Shown: piece after piece, positions 1 to 8,559 of the stretch
Layout: each line of letters starts with the position of its first letter
How positions within the stretch are numbered: position 1 is the stretch's first letter
NCBI RefSeq assembly: GCF_900101625.1
Contig: NZ_FMYZ01000002.1
Location: forward strand, 124,001 to 188,000
Length of the DNA: 64,000 nucleotides
DNA from: Cupriavidus sp. YR651
Lineage (GTDB): Bacteria > Pseudomonadota > Gammaproteobacteria > Burkholderiales > Burkholderiaceae
Direction of reading: 5' to 3'
The notes under the pieces: generated by a model
Seen by the model: the letters and a program-made list of their open reading frames with translations, nothing else
Database searches by the model: none
Told to the model about the DNA's origin: nothing
Program-made: the position numbers and the translations under genes

Positions 1-846
1 GGCCACCTGCGCCGCTGGCTGAGCACGCTGCGCAACGACAACGCGCAAGGTGAGTACTACCTCACCGACACCATCGAACGCGCCGCCACGGAAGGGGTGG
101 AGGTTGTGTCGGCCCAGCCGGCCGCGCTGTGGGAGACGCTGGGCGTCAACAGCAAGGTCCAGCTGGCCGAGGTCGAGCGCATCCACCAGCGCAACCTGGC
201 GCAGCAACTGCTGGAAGCCGGCGTGACGCTGACGGACCCCGCGCGCATCGACGTGCGCGGCCAGCTGACCTGCGGGCGCGACGTGACCATCGACGTGGGC
301 TGCGTGTTCGAAGGCCGCGTGCACCTGGAGGATGGCGTGCACATCGGGGCGAATTGCGTGATCCGCAACGCCACCGTCGGCGCCGGCACACGTATGCAAC
401 CGTTCTGCCACATCGAGGAAGCAAAGATCGGGCCGGCCGGCCGGATCGGGCCGTATGCGCGCCTGCGTCCCGGTACGGAGCTGGGCGAGGATGTGCATAT
501 CGGCAACTTCGTCGAGGTCAAGAACAGCCAGATCGCCGACCACAGCAAGGCCAATCACCTGGCCTACGTGGGCGATTCCACGGTGGGCCAGCGCGTCAAT
601 ATCGGCGCGGGTACCATTACCTGCAACTACGATGGCGTCAACAAGCACCGTACCGTGATCGAGGACGACGTGTTTATCGGTTCCGACACGCAGCTGGTGG
701 CGCCCGTGACGGTGCGCCGTGGCGCGACGATCGGCGCGGGCACGACGCTGACCAAGGAAGCCCCGGCGGACAAGCTGACGCTGTCGCGTTCGAAGCAGAT
801 GACCGTGGACGCGTGGCAACGCCCGGTGAAGCAGCCCAAGCCATAA
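1..846 (+). CDS. glmU: GlmU, bifunctional UDP-GlcNAc pyrophosphorylase/acetyltransferase (3' part)
   Basis: The reading frame is open from the first base of the window, so the N-terminal part lies upstream. What is present is the end of the uridyltransferase domain, then a left-handed beta-helix of hexapeptide repeats, which is the glucosamine-1-phosphate acetyltransferase domain. The [10 protein letters not shown] segment holds the conserved acetyltransferase histidine region, and the [16 protein letters not shown] block is diagnostic of GlmU. The enzyme makes UDP-N-acetylglucosamine in the cytosol for peptidoglycan and LPS. glmS, which makes its upstream precursor, follows in the same direction after 96 bp. 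The family assignment is secure; only the 5' end is missing. Confidence 0.97.
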   Translation, partial: GHLRRWLSTLRNDNAQGEYYLTDTIERAATEGVEVVSAQPAALWETLGVNSKVQLAEVERIHQRNLAQQLLEAGVTLTDPARIDVRGQLTCGRDVTIDVGCVFEGRVHLEDGVHIGANCVIRNATVGAGTRMQPFCHIEEAKIGPAGRIGPYARLRPGTELGEDVHIGNFVEVKNSQIADHSKANHLAYVGDSTVGQRVNIGAGTITCNYDGVNKHRTVIEDDVFIGSDTQLVAPVTVRRGATIGAGTTLTKEAPADKLTLSRSKQMTVDAWQRPVKQPKP

Positions 847-866
847 ACGCGATTCCATCGCGAAGC

Positions 867-884
867 GGGCCCGGCGTCGGGCCC
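867..884 (+). terminator. Hairpin between glmU and glmS
   Basis: A perfect 7-bp stem (GGGCCCG, loop GCGT, CGGGCCC) lies 20 bp after the glmU stop. No T-tract follows, so it could be a weak terminator or attenuator. A second stem at 904-924 (GGCGCGC/GCGCGCC) lies about 20 bp before the glmS start and could affect its translation. Confidence 0.4.
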
Positions 885-942
885 GACAATCATTCAGTGA
901 CAGGGCGCGCGGGACGTGCGCGCCAAATCGGGGGGTCCCAGC

Positions 943-2781
943 ATGTGTGGCATCGTCGGCGCGGTTTCCAACCGCAATATTGTTCCGGTCCTGATCGAGG
1001 GCCTGCGTCGCCTCGAGTACCGTGGCTATGATTCCTGCGGCGTGGCCGTGGTGCGCGATGACATGCTCGAGCGTGCCCGTACCGTGTCGCGCGTGGCCGA
1101 TCTCGACACCCAGACGCAATCGTCCGGCCTGGCAGGCCATCTGGGCATCGCCCACACGCGCTGGGCGACGCACGGCAAGCCCGATACGATCAACGCCCAC
1201 CCGCATTTCTCGGACGAAACCATCGCGCTGGTGCACAACGGCATCATCGAGAACTACGAGCCGCTGCGCGACGAACTGCGCGCGGTGGGCTACGGCTTCG
1301 AGTCGCAGACCGATACCGAGGTGGTGGCCCACCTGGTTCACCAGGCCTACACCTATCCGAGCAGCGCCACGCGTGGCGACCTGTTCGGCTCCGTCCGCGC
1401 GGTCACCAAGCGCCTGCATGGCGCCTACGCCATTGCCGTAGTGGCCAAGGACCAGCCCGACGTCGTGGTGGGCGCCCGCGCCGGGTCGCCGCTGGTGGTG
1501 GCGCTGGGCGAGGGCGAGTCGTTCCTCGCATCCGATGCGCTGGCCGTGGCCGGCACCGCCAACCGGATCATTTATCTGGAAGAGGGCGATGTGGTGGAAC
1601 TCACGCGCGCCGGCGCCACGATCCACGACGCAAACGACATCGAAGTCCAGCGCGAGGCGCGCGTGGTGGAAACCCACGCCGCCGCGGTGGAACTGGGTCC
1701 GTATCGCCATTTCATGCAGAAGGAAATCTTCGAGCAGCCGCGTGCGCTGGGCGATACGCTGGAAGGCATCGCCGCCATCACGCCGGACCTGTTCGGCGAG
1801 ACCGCCGCGTCTGTGTTCGCGGGGATCGACAGCGTGCTGATCCTGGCCTGCGGCACCAGCTACTACTCGGGCTGCACGGCCAAGTACTGGCTGGAGTCCG
1901 TGGCGAAGATCCCGACGCAGGTGGAAGTGGCCAGCGAGTACCGCTACCGCGACACCGTGCCGAACCCGCGCGCGCTGGTGGTGGTGATCTCGCAATCGGG
2001 CGAGACCGCCGATACGATGGCCGCGCTGCGCCACGCCCGTTCGCTGGGTCATGCGCATACGCTGGCCGTCTGCAACGTGGCGACGAGCGCCATGGTGCGC
2101 GAGACGGAACTGCGCTTCCTGACGCGCGCCGGCACCGAGATCGGCGTGGCATCGACCAAGGCCTTCACCACGCAACTGGCAGCGCTCTACATGCTGACGC
2201 TGGCACTGGCGAAGGTGCGTGGCCACCTGACGGAAGAGCAGGAGTCGGCGGCGCTGACCAACCTGCGCCACCTGCCGTCCGCGCTGCATGGCGTGCTGGC
2301 GCTGGAACCGCAGATCATCGCGTGGTCGGAAGAATTCGCCCGTCGCGAGAACGCGCTGTTCCTGGGCCGTGGCCTGCACTACCCGATCGCCCTGGAAGGC
2401 GCGCTCAAGCTCAAGGAAATCTCGTACATCCACGCCGAAGCCTATCCGGCCGGCGAGCTCAAGCACGGCCCGCTGGCGCTGGTGACGGAGGCGATGCCAG
2501 TAGTGACGGTGGCGCCGAACGATGCGCTGCTGGAAAAGCTCAAGTCCAACATCCAGGAAGTGCGCGCGCGTGGCGGCCGCCTGTATGTATTTGCCGATGC
2601 CGACACGCATATCCAGTCGTCGGACGGCATCCAGGTGATCCGCATGCCGGAGCACTATGGCGCGCTCTCGCCGATTCTGCACGTGGTGCCGCTGCAACTG
2701 CTGGCGTATCACACGGCCTGCGCCCGGGGTACGGATGTGGACAAACCGCGCAATTTGGCGAAGTCCGTGACGGTGGAATAA
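943..2781 (+). CDS. glmS: GlmS, glutamine-fructose-6-phosphate aminotransferase (isomerizing), copy 1
   Basis: This 612-residue protein makes glucosamine-6-phosphate from fructose-6-phosphate and glutamine. I chose the ATG at 943, inside a longer open frame, because GlmS needs Cys at position 2 as the N-terminal nucleophile and the protein then begins MCGIVGAV. The glutaminase domain covers about residues 1-240. Two SIS isomerase domains follow, with the sugar-phosphate loop ACGTSYYS (Cys303, Thr305), the SQSGETAD loop and the canonical C-terminus [10 protein letters not shown]. It lies next to glmU as the housekeeping copy. A second full-length glmS lies at 19204-21033. A 190-bp repeat element begins right after the stop codon. 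Confidence 0.97.
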   Translation: MCGIVGAVSNRNIVPVLIEGLRRLEYRGYDSCGVAVVRDDMLERARTVSRVADLDTQTQSSGLAGHLGIAHTRWATHGKPDTINAHPHFSDETIALVHNGIIENYEPLRDELRAVGYGFESQTDTEVVAHLVHQAYTYPSSATRGDLFGSVRAVTKRLHGAYAIAVVAKDQPDVVVGARAGSPLVVALGEGESFLASDALAVAGTANRIIYLEEGDVVELTRAGATIHDANDIEVQREARVVETHAAAVELGPYRHFMQKEIFEQPRALGDTLEGIAAITPDLFGETAASVFAGIDSVLILACGTSYYSGCTAKYWLESVAKIPTQVEVASEYRYRDTVPNPRALVVVISQSGETADTMAALRHARSLGHAHTLAVCNVATSAMVRETELRFLTRAGTEIGVASTKAFTTQLAALYMLTLALAKVRGHLTEEQESAALTNLRHLPSALHGVLALEPQIIAWSEEFARRENALFLGRGLHYPIALEGALKLKEISYIHAEAYPAGELKHGPLALVTEAMPVVTVAPNDALLEKLKSNIQEVRARGGRLYVFADADTHIQSSDGIQVIRMPEHYGALSPILHVVPLQLLAYHTACARGTDVDKPRNLAKSVTVE

Positions 2782-2783
2782 GA

Positions 2784-2973
2784 GAGGTCGCTTCAAAAAG
2801 ATCCTGGCGTCGTTGCGCGGCCTGGCCGTACCAGTTGTACTGTCTGCGGCCGCGCCCTTGCAGGGCGCGCATGCGCCAGCAGGCGCATGCCGCTACGCAG
2901 GCGGATCGCGTGCGATCCGAAACCCCTGCTTCGCCCTAGCCAGGACCGCTCCGCTTCATTTTGAAGCAACCTC
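2784..2973. repeat. 190-bp inverted-repeat element, copy 1
   Basis: This is one of four copies of a dispersed element in the window (others at 35520, 50268 and 52210). The ends are near-perfect 15-bp inverted repeats: GAGGTCGCTTCAAAA on the left and TTTTGAAGCAACCTC on the right. Nested inside are TCCTGGC/GCCAGGA and several GC-rich palindromes, including GGCGCATGCC. It starts 3 bp after the glmS stop. It carries no convincing gene. It is non-autonomous, like a MITE or a large REP-type hairpin repeat. Confidence 0.9.
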
Positions 2974-2975
2974 CA

Positions 2976-2999
2976 AGCGCTCTCCATTACGGGGAGCGC
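2976..2999 (+). terminator. Hairpin downstream of glmS and the repeat
   Basis: GCGCTCTCC and GGGGAGCGC form a 9-bp stem with one G-T pair and a short loop. No T-run follows, so the terminator call is tentative. Confidence 0.35.
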
Positions 3000-3257
3000 C
3001 GGGGCGGCGCAGCCGGTGCATCGTTCGCCACTACGACTTTCACGCGCTCGGTAGTGGTGGCAAGTTTCGCAAGCGGCGGTAAATGCCCGCCGCGCCGTCC
3101 CACGCATCCTCCCCATTCCCGATAGGGTTGGCGGTTTCGGGGTATCCTTGCCGGCATGCCGCGCGCACGCCTCCCCGGGTGGCGCGCAGTGCGCCTGTCC
3201 CGGTGCCGCATCTTGCCGCCCCGGGCCCCACGGCGCTCCCAGCGATTCCACAGAAAT
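3000..3257. other. Gene-free stretch before ribA
   Basis: This GC-rich spacer has an in-frame open extension upstream of ribA that lacks RibA-like sequence. I see no promoter strong enough to call and no FMN riboswitch. The repeat element and hairpin just upstream fill the rest of the glmS-ribA gap. Confidence 0.4.
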
Positions 3258-3854
3258 ATGAAAGACCTAGAAAGTGAGCTGATCGGCTCCGCCCGGCTGC
3301 CGACCCGCTATGGCGACTTCACGGCGCATGCCTTCCAGGGCGCCGACACCGGCACCGAACACCTGGCGCTCTCGATCGGCGATATCTCCGGCGAAAACGT
3401 ATTGGTCCGGCTGCATTCGGAGTGCCTGACCGGCGACGTGTTCGGGTCCTGCCGCTGCGACTGCGGCGAGCAACTCGACCTGGCCATGCAGAAGATCGCC
3501 GAGGAAGGGCGCGGCATCCTGCTGTACCTGCGCGGCCATGAGGGCCGCGGCATCGGCTTGTCGAACAAGATTCGCGCCTACGCACTGCAGGACGGCGGGC
3601 TCGATACCGTCGACGCCAACCTCGCCCTCGGGCAAGCCATCGACGCACGTACCTATGCGTTCGCCGCCGACATGCTCCAGCAATGGGGCGTCAAGTCCGT
3701 CCGCCTGATGAGCAACAATCCGGTCAAGATCAAGGCGCTTGAAGATGCCGGCATCGCCGTGACCGAGCAGATGCGTCACATCGTGCCGCCGAACGCCGAG
3801 AACGAAAAGTACCTGGCGACCAAGCGGTCTCGCATGGGTCACCTGCTGGACTGA
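3258..3854 (+). CDS. ribA: RibA, GTP cyclohydrolase II
   Basis: This 198-residue protein catalyses the first committed step of riboflavin synthesis, opening GTP to a diaminopyrimidine, formate and pyrophosphate. The zinc-binding cluster [17 protein letters not shown] supplies Cys56, Cys67 and Cys69, matching the E. coli spacing. The [13 protein letters not shown] block and the C-terminal [16 protein letters not shown] are typical. I chose the ATG at 3258 because the upstream in-frame codons are arginine- and proline-rich and unlike RibA, and the resulting length equals that of stand-alone family members. It is not fused to RibB. No other rib gene lies nearby. Confidence 0.96.
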   Translation: MKDLESELIGSARLPTRYGDFTAHAFQGADTGTEHLALSIGDISGENVLVRLHSECLTGDVFGSCRCDCGEQLDLAMQKIAEEGRGILLYLRGHEGRGIGLSNKIRAYALQDGGLDTVDANLALGQAIDARTYAFAADMLQQWGVKSVRLMSNNPVKIKALEDAGIAVTEQMRHIVPPNAENEKYLATKRSRMGHLLD

Positions 3855-3965
3855 TCCGCTGCCTCTCGCGCCGCCCGGCGCGGGGCATGTAGGCATCGAC
3901 CGACAACCGCTTGCGAGGCCACCCGACAGCCTGCGCAGGGTCACTCCCCTATCTTGGAATCAAGG

Positions 3966-3993
3966 CCGCGCCATCTCTTGCTGAATGGCGCGG
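3966..3993. promoter_or_regulatory. Inverted repeat between ribA and the DUF2383 gene
   Basis: A perfect 9-bp inverted repeat (CCGCGCCAT and ATGGCGCGG, 10-base loop) lies about 60 bp before the next start codon. It could be a ribA terminator or a regulatory stem. A shorter stem (CGCGCC/GGCGCG) lies at 3867-3882. Confidence 0.35.
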
Positions 3994-4054
3994 AATGTTC
4001 CATGACGCGTTGCGCTGGTTTCTCAGGCGGCGCGCTCGATGAGAGGAGCCCACT

Positions 4055-4510
4055 ATGGCTGACAACAACGTTTCCGTGTTGAACGACCTGATCGAGGTTT
4101 CGCGCGATGGCGAGGAAGGTTTCCGCAAGGCGGCGGAGGATGCAAAGAATCCGGAACTGAAGACGCTGTTCTCCAGCCGTGCCACGGAAATCGGTGCCGC
4201 CGTGCGTGAGTTGCAGGGCCGGGTGACGGCGCTGGGCAGCAAGCCGGAAGAAAGCGGCAGCGTGGCCGGCGCACTGCATCGCGGCTGGGTCAGCCTGCGC
4301 ACCGCCGTCGCCGACCGCTCCGACCTGGCCATTCTCGAAGACACCGAGAAGGGCGAGGACGTGGCCAAGAAGAAGTACGCCGACGCGCTGCAGGAGACCG
4401 ACCTCAGCTTCGATATCCGCGCATTGATCGAACGCCAGTATCAGGGCGTGCTGCGCAATCACGACATGATCCGCGACCTGCGTAATCGCTACCGCGCCAG
4501 CGGTGAATGA
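4055..4510 (+). CDS. PA2169-type four-helix-bundle protein (DUF2383)
   Basis: This 151-residue, charged, all-helical protein has no signal peptide or membrane segment. It begins MADNNVSVLNDLIEVSRDGEEGF and has regularly spaced Glu, His and Asp residues, as in the PA2169/DUF2383 group of ferritin-like four-helix proteins. Their molecular role is unsettled; they are often tied to stress. A good ribosome binding site (GAGAGGAG) lies 7 bp before the ATG, and a strong terminator follows, so it is a single-gene unit. It sits beside bacterioferritin, another four-helix protein, which fits a stress or iron theme but does not prove one. Confidence 0.85.
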   Translation: MADNNVSVLNDLIEVSRDGEEGFRKAAEDAKNPELKTLFSSRATEIGAAVRELQGRVTALGSKPEESGSVAGALHRGWVSLRTAVADRSDLAILEDTEKGEDVAKKKYADALQETDLSFDIRALIERQYQGVLRNHDMIRDLRNRYRASGE

Positions 4511-4545
4511 TTGCAAATCGGGATTGTCGATTGCCGATAGCCATG

Positions 4546-4575
4546 AGCGCTTCCTTCGGGAAGCGCTTTTTTTTT
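4546..4575 (+). terminator. Intrinsic terminator after the DUF2383 gene
   Basis: AGCGCTTCC and GGAAGCGCT form a 9-bp stem closed by a stable TTCG tetraloop, followed by nine T residues. This is a textbook rho-independent terminator 35 bp after the stop codon. Confidence 0.92.
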
Positions 4576-4682
4576 GGCGGGCGATTAATGGTCGAGGTCC
4601 GGAATGCCAGGCCTGTAACTGGCCTGCAACAGGGCTGCAACGATATGCGCTTCCCTTGTGCATCGTGCGAAATCGGAATCGC

Positions 4683-4718
4683 AATCATGCGCAAAATCAT
4701 GTCCAAAATCATGCGCAT
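4683..4718. repeat. Three tandem 12-bp repeats upstream of bfr
   Basis: AATCATGCGCAA, AATCATGTCCAA and AATCATGCGCAT run head to tail with a strict 12-bp period, 150-185 bp before bfr. The spacing would place each copy on a similar face of the helix, so a regulator-binding array is possible. The rest of the 4576-4867 gap shows no gene that I accept. Confidence 0.6.
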
Positions 4719-4867
4719 TACCGCGAATGCCGCGTCGGATAACGCTTTCGTCCAGCACGCAGCCATTATCGTATAAGCCTTGACCTTCTGGCCATGGGAA
4801 TTACCATGAAAATCTCCGGCGCTTTGTTTTCGACGCCAGTTTCGATGCGGTCACGGGAAACGATGTC

Positions 4868-5344
4868 ATGAAAAGCGACAAGAAGGTAATTCAATTGCTC
4901 AACGGTCAGCTCAAGCACGAACTGACGGCCATCAATCAATATTTCCTGCATGCCCGCATGTATCGCCACTGGGGGCTCACCGCGCTCGGCAAGCACGAGT
5001 ACGAAGAATCGATCGAAGAGATGAAGCACGCGGACAAGCTGATCGAGCGCATCCTGCTGCTCGACGGCCTGCCCAACCTGCAGGACCTGGACAAGCTGCT
5101 GCTGGGCGAGAACACCGAGGAGATGCTCGGCTGCGACCTCAAGCTGGAACTGGTGTCGCAAGCCAGCTGCAAGGAAGCGATCAAGTACTTCGAATCGGTG
5201 GGCGACTACGTGTCGCGCGAGGTCGTCAGCCATATCCTCGAAGACACCGAGAACCACATCGACTGGCTGCAGACGCAGCTGGAACTCGTGAACAAGGTCG
5301 GCCTGCAGAACTACCTGCAATCGGCGATGGGCGAGCCCGAGTGA
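4868..5344 (+). CDS. bfr: Bacterioferritin
   Basis: This 158-residue protein aligns without gaps to E. coli Bfr through at least residue 130. It forms a 24-subunit shell that oxidises and stores iron. Met52, the haem ligand, is present (EEMKHAD), as are ferroxidase ligands Glu18, Glu51, His54, Glu94 and His130. The position of the remaining ligand, Glu127 in E. coli, is Thr here (DTENH) with Glu at 128, so the second iron site may differ. No obvious Shine-Dalgarno sequence precedes the ATG; the start is fixed by the [13 protein letters not shown]-terminus. No bfd or ferredoxin gene is adjacent. Confidence 0.95.
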   Translation: MKSDKKVIQLLNGQLKHELTAINQYFLHARMYRHWGLTALGKHEYEESIEEMKHADKLIERILLLDGLPNLQDLDKLLLGENTEEMLGCDLKLELVSQASCKEAIKYFESVGDYVSREVVSHILEDTENHIDWLQTQLELVNKVGLQNYLQSAMGEPE

Positions 5345-5433
5345 GGGCCGACTGATGGGCCGTCTGCAGACTTGATCGACTTCGGCTACACTGCGCCCCG
5401 CAACATCGATTGTCCGCAAGGACGTCATTCCGG

Positions 5434-5508
5434 GGCGGGGTGGCAGAGTGGTGATGCGACGGCCTGCAAAGCCGTGTACGACGGTTCGATTCCGTATCCC
5501 CGCCTCCA
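5434..5508 (+). tRNA. tRNA-Cys (anticodon GCA)
   Basis: The acceptor arms GGCGGGG and CCCCGCC pair perfectly, followed by discriminator T and an encoded CCA. The anticodon stem ACGGC/GCCGT encloses the loop CTGCAAA, giving anticodon GCA at 5466-5468, which reads Cys codons. U73 is the normal cysteine identity base. The TTCGATT T-loop is present with an ACGG/CCGT stem. One extra base (about 5497) seems to lie between the T-stem and the acceptor strand compared with the standard cloverleaf. It is a single-copy gene in the bfr-GNAT gap. Confidence 0.93.
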
Positions 5509-5825
5509 TTCCCCTCTGACTGTTCTGTCATCTTTCCCGGATATGCTTTTGGCCTGACCCCTTATCGGTCGGCTGGCGCATTTCATGCTCCGTTTTGCCC
5601 AGGCATGGCAAACGTCGCATTCGGTGAATCCCCTCTGGAAACTCCGCCCCGATTGCGATAATGTGGGGCCGCGCGTGCACCAACTGTCAGCATCTCACCG
5701 CTCCCGTGGCACGCGTCGTCGTACGACTTCCGATATTTCCCATCGGTGATCGACGACACAGTTCCACCATGCAGGGCTTCCATGGCATTTCCGTCTCAAC
5801 GTGATGAGAAAAACAGAGGCTCCCG
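5509..5825. other. Gene-free stretch between tRNA-Cys and the GNAT gene
   Basis: I see no supported gene here. A GATAAT hexamer near 5658 could be a -10 element for the following acetyltransferase gene but lacks a clear -35. There is no T-rich terminator hairpin directly after the tRNA. Confidence 0.35.
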
Positions 5826-6266
5826 ATGATTAAAGATCTGCGAGTCCGCGCGGCGCAGCCGTCGGATGCGCCCGCCATCGAGGCCGTTCTAGAGCGGTGC
5901 GGCCTTCCGGTGGACGATTTGCCGCGGCTCGTGGGGGGATTCCACGTCGCCCTGCTTGAATCCCAGCTGGTTGGATGTGCCTGCGCCGAGCTCTTCGGCG
6001 ATACGGCCATCGTCCGCTCGGTGGCGGTGCTGCGCGAATGGCGCGACCAGGGCATTGCCAGCCACCTCGTCAACGCCGTGATGATGCGGGCCCGCGCCAA
6101 CGGCAGCCGCCGCGCCGTGCTGCTGACCTCCAGTTGCCCGAGCTACTTCGCGCGCTACGGTTTCTCGCTGATCCATGCCTCCAAGTTGCCGAACGAGGTG
6201 CTGGAGAGCAAGGAGTTCCAGCGCCTGCGCAACACCAGCGCGCTGTGCATGAGCGCCGAGCTTTAA
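5826..6266 (+). CDS. GNAT-family N-acetyltransferase
   Basis: This 146-residue single-domain protein has the GNAT acetyl-CoA-binding signature: a beta strand ending VRSVAVL, then the loop RDQGIASHLVNAVMMRAR (motif A, pattern R/Q-x-x-G-I/L-A), and a C-terminal YFARYGF motif. The opening VRAAQPSDAPAIEAVLERCGLPVDDL resembles acetyltransferases called ArsN2 in arsenic-resistance contexts, but no ars gene is nearby and the substrate cannot be read from sequence. It is probably monocistronic. Confidence is high for the fold and low for any specific substrate. Confidence 0.88.
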   Translation: MIKDLRVRAAQPSDAPAIEAVLERCGLPVDDLPRLVGGFHVALLESQLVGCACAELFGDTAIVRSVAVLREWRDQGIASHLVNAVMMRARANGSRRAVLLTSSCPSYFARYGFSLIHASKLPNEVLESKEFQRLRNTSALCMSAEL

Positions 6267-6283
6267 CCGTCCTTCTGCAAGGT

Positions 6284-6299
6284 TTTACAAAAGCGTAAA
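6284..6299. promoter_or_regulatory. Inverted repeat upstream of the quinone oxidoreductase gene
   Basis: TTTAC and GTAAA separated by 6 bp lie 42 bp before the start codon, next to an AT-rich patch that could hold the -10 element. It is a possible operator only. Confidence 0.3.
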
Positions 6300-6340
6300 T
6301 AATCGGGTTCCCAAATTTGCGCTTGCAAGCAGGAGACAAC

Positions 6341-7324
6341 ATGCCGACGACCGTCCGCGCCGTACGCCTTCACGAGTTTGGTCCGCCGCAGGTCATGCGC
6401 CTCGAGCCCGTCGAGTTGCCGCCGCCGGCTGCCGGCGAGGCTCGCGTGCGGCACACCGCGATTGGCTTCAACTTCATCGACGTCTACCAGCGCAAGGGCA
6501 CCTATCCGCTGCCGGTCGGCACGGGCCTTGGCCATGAGGCGGCCGGCGTGGTGGAAGCGGTCGGGGAGGGCGTGCGCGACGTCGCGGTGGGCGACCGCGT
6601 TGCGTACATGAATGCCGGCCTGGGCGCCTATGCCGAAGGCCGCAACGTGGCCGCCGACAAGCTGGTGAAGCTGCCCGACGGGCTCGGCGACGAGCAGGCC
6701 GCGGCCGTGATCTTCAAGGGCATGACCGCGCAGTATCTGGTGCGCCATACCCATGCGGTGAAGCCGGGCGACACGGTGCTGGTGCATGCGGCGGCCGGCG
6801 GCGTGGGCCAGATTCTCAGTGGGTGGGCGAAGGCACTCGGCGCGCGGGTAATCGGCACGGCCGGCTCCGCCGCAAAGTGCGAACGGGCGAGGGCGGCGGG
6901 CTGTGACGTCGCCATCGACTATAGCCAGGGCGACTGGGTGCAGCAGGTGCGCGCCGCCACGGATGGCCGCGGGGTGACCGTGGTGTACGACGCCGTGGGC
7001 AAGGACACCTTCCTGGGCTCGCTCGACTGCGCGCAGACATTCGGCATGGTGGTGCTGTACGGTGGGGCATCGGGTCCCGCGCCGGCCATCGAGCCCGAAT
7101 TGCTCAACAAGAAGGGTTGCCTGTTCCTGACGCGTCCGTCGGTATTCCCGCACAACGCCGATCCGGCGCGTTTCCGCGCCAATGCGAAAGACCTGTTCGA
7201 CGCCATTGCCGCGGGCCATGTGAAGGTGGAGATCGGTGCGCGCTTTCCGCTTGCCGATGTCGCCCGCGCGCACGAGGCCGCGGAGCGGCGGGAGACGACG
7301 GGAGCCATCCTGCTGTTGCCCTGA
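6341..7324 (+). CDS. Zinc-free quinone oxidoreductase (Qor/zeta-crystallin type)
   Basis: This 327-residue member of the MDR superfamily lacks the zinc ligands of alcohol dehydrogenases. The N-terminal GroES-like domain includes the GHEAAGVVEAVGEGV block. The NADPH-binding Rossmann domain has VLVHAAAGGVGQI near residues 145-157. The KDTFLGSLDC and PSVFPH blocks are typical of Qor. It would reduce quinones or enones with NADPH in the cytosol. I chose the ATG at 6341 because AGGAG lies 7 bp upstream; an in-frame start 24 bp earlier has no such site. No operon partner follows; dmeF is convergent. Confidence 0.93.
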   Translation: MPTTVRAVRLHEFGPPQVMRLEPVELPPPAAGEARVRHTAIGFNFIDVYQRKGTYPLPVGTGLGHEAAGVVEAVGEGVRDVAVGDRVAYMNAGLGAYAEGRNVAADKLVKLPDGLGDEQAAAVIFKGMTAQYLVRHTHAVKPGDTVLVHAAAGGVGQILSGWAKALGARVIGTAGSAAKCERARAAGCDVAIDYSQGDWVQQVRAATDGRGVTVVYDAVGKDTFLGSLDCAQTFGMVVLYGGASGPAPAIEPELLNKKGCLFLTRPSVFPHNADPARFRANAKDLFDAIAAGHVKVEIGARFPLADVARAHEAAERRETTGAILLLP

Positions 7325-7393
7325 GACCACGCCGCGCTGACGCCATGCATGCATCCGGCGTCGCGCGGATCGGATCGCCCCCGGTAGGGCGTC

Positions 7394-8368
7394 CTACTGG
7401 TGCGGCGCCCCGTCGCAGAAACTGATCTCGACGCTCACGTGCACGAGTTCCTCGTGCACGGACAAGGCCTGCCGCACGCGCTGCGGTGTGAGCGTGGTGT
7501 CATGGGTGACCAGGCTGGCGATGCAGGCAAACTGCTCGCGGCCCACGCGCCAGATGTGCAAGTCCGCCACGCGCGTGCCGTCTTCGCCCCGATCGAATCC
7601 GGCCAGGACTTCGCGCACTTCCTCCACGACCGGATGGTCCATCTCGCGGTCCAGCAGGACCCTGCCGCTCTGGCGCATCAGGCCGATCGCCCATCGGCCG
7701 ACCAGTACAGCGCCGACCAGCCCCATCACAGGGTCCAGCCAGCTCCAGCCCAGCCACCACCCGCCAGCGAGTGCCACGATGGCCAGCACCGAGGTGGCGG
7801 CATCGGCCAGCACGTGCACGTAGGCCGAACGCAGGTTGATGTCATGGTGATGGTGCCCGTGGTCGTGCCCGTGCGCATGGTCGTGATGATGGGCGTGATC
7901 GTGGTCGTGGGAATGCGCGCCGCCAAGGATCAGCGCGCTGACCAGATTCACCAGCAGGCCGAAGGCGGTGATGGCCAGGGCTTGCTGGTAGTGGATCGAC
8001 TGCGGGCTGAACAGGCGTTCGACCGAGGCGAACACCATCAGCGCGGCCACGCCGAACAGGAATACTGCACTGGCAAAGGCGGCCAGCACTTCGATCTTCC
8101 AGGTGCCGAACGTAAACCGGGCGTCGCCGGCCAGCTTTCGTGCCGCCGCGTAGGCAAAGGCGGAGGCGCCGATGGCGACGGCGTGCGAGCTCATATGCCA
8201 GCCGTCGGCCAGCAGGGCCATGGAGTTGAACCAGAGGCCGGCCGTGATCTCGATGGCCATGGTGGCCAGCGTGATCCACATGACCAGGCGCGTGCTGCGT
8301 TCGGCGGCCTGGTTGCCGGTATCGAAGACGTGGGAATGGGTCCACGCGGACAGGTCGTGCGTGTGCAT
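7394..8368 (-). CDS. dmeF: DmeF-type cation diffusion facilitator, divalent metal exporter
   Basis: This 324-residue inner-membrane protein has six predicted membrane helices and the CDF fold. An N-terminal MHTHDLSAWTHSHVF is followed by helix residues Asp55 and His58 (LADGWHMS) and a second-site His185-xxx-Asp189. The cytoplasmic loop at about residues 152-175 has 15 histidines in 24 residues, a metal-sensing or chaperoning feature of DmeF. In Cupriavidus, DmeF exports cobalt and other divalent cations with proton exchange. I chose the ATG that gives the MHTHD start; a much longer open frame upstream is low-complexity. It lies downstream of a LysR gene on the same strand. No RcnR/DmeR repressor is visible. 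Confidence 0.9.
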   Translation of the reverse strand: MHTHDLSAWTHSHVFDTGNQAAERSTRLVMWITLATMAIEITAGLWFNSMALLADGWHMSSHAVAIGASAFAYAAARKLAGDARFTFGTWKIEVLAAFASAVFLFGVAALMVFASVERLFSPQSIHYQQALAITAFGLLVNLVSALILGGAHSHDHDHAHHHDHAHGHDHGHHHHDINLRSAYVHVLADAATSVLAIVALAGGWWLGWSWLDPVMGLVGAVLVGRWAIGLMRQSGRVLLDREMDHPVVEEVREVLAGFDRGEDGTRVADLHIWRVGREQFACIASLVTHDTTLTPQRVRQALSVHEELVHVSVEISFCDGAPHQ

Positions 8369-8484
8369 GGTGAAATCGGAATCCGTCGTGTTGAAGGGCG
8401 CACACGAAGCGTAGCAGCAATGCCGCGCCGCAGCGCGCTCGCCCATGCGGCCGGGATGGGGTTGGCCGCGCCTGTTCGATAACC

Positions 8485-8496
8485 CTGGCGCGCCAG
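8485..8496. promoter_or_regulatory. Palindrome upstream of dmeF
   Basis: CTGGCGCGCCAG is a perfect 12-bp palindrome about 117 bp before the dmeF start, in the gap after the lysR stop. It could be an operator or part of a lysR terminator; no T-run accompanies it. Confidence 0.25.
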
Positions 8497-8559
8497 TGGC
8501 GCATCGGCATGCCGCCCACGTGCCATCAACCGGTGGCTCGTTCCCCGTCTGCCAGACGC

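Noticed and set aside
847..942. glmS ribozyme or other riboswitch ahead of glmS
   Set aside because: The leader is too short and has none of the ribozyme core; that class is found mainly in Gram-positive bacteria.
2813..3082. Open frames through the 190-bp repeats (also at 35456, 50297 and 52128)
   Set aside because: They begin inside the repeat, share near-identical peptides because of the repeat, and run into unrelated sequence. They have no ribosome binding sites.
3000..3257. FMN riboswitch ahead of ribA
   Set aside because: The conserved RFN elements (AGGG...CCC pattern with GGGGC and CAGTC blocks) are not recognisable.
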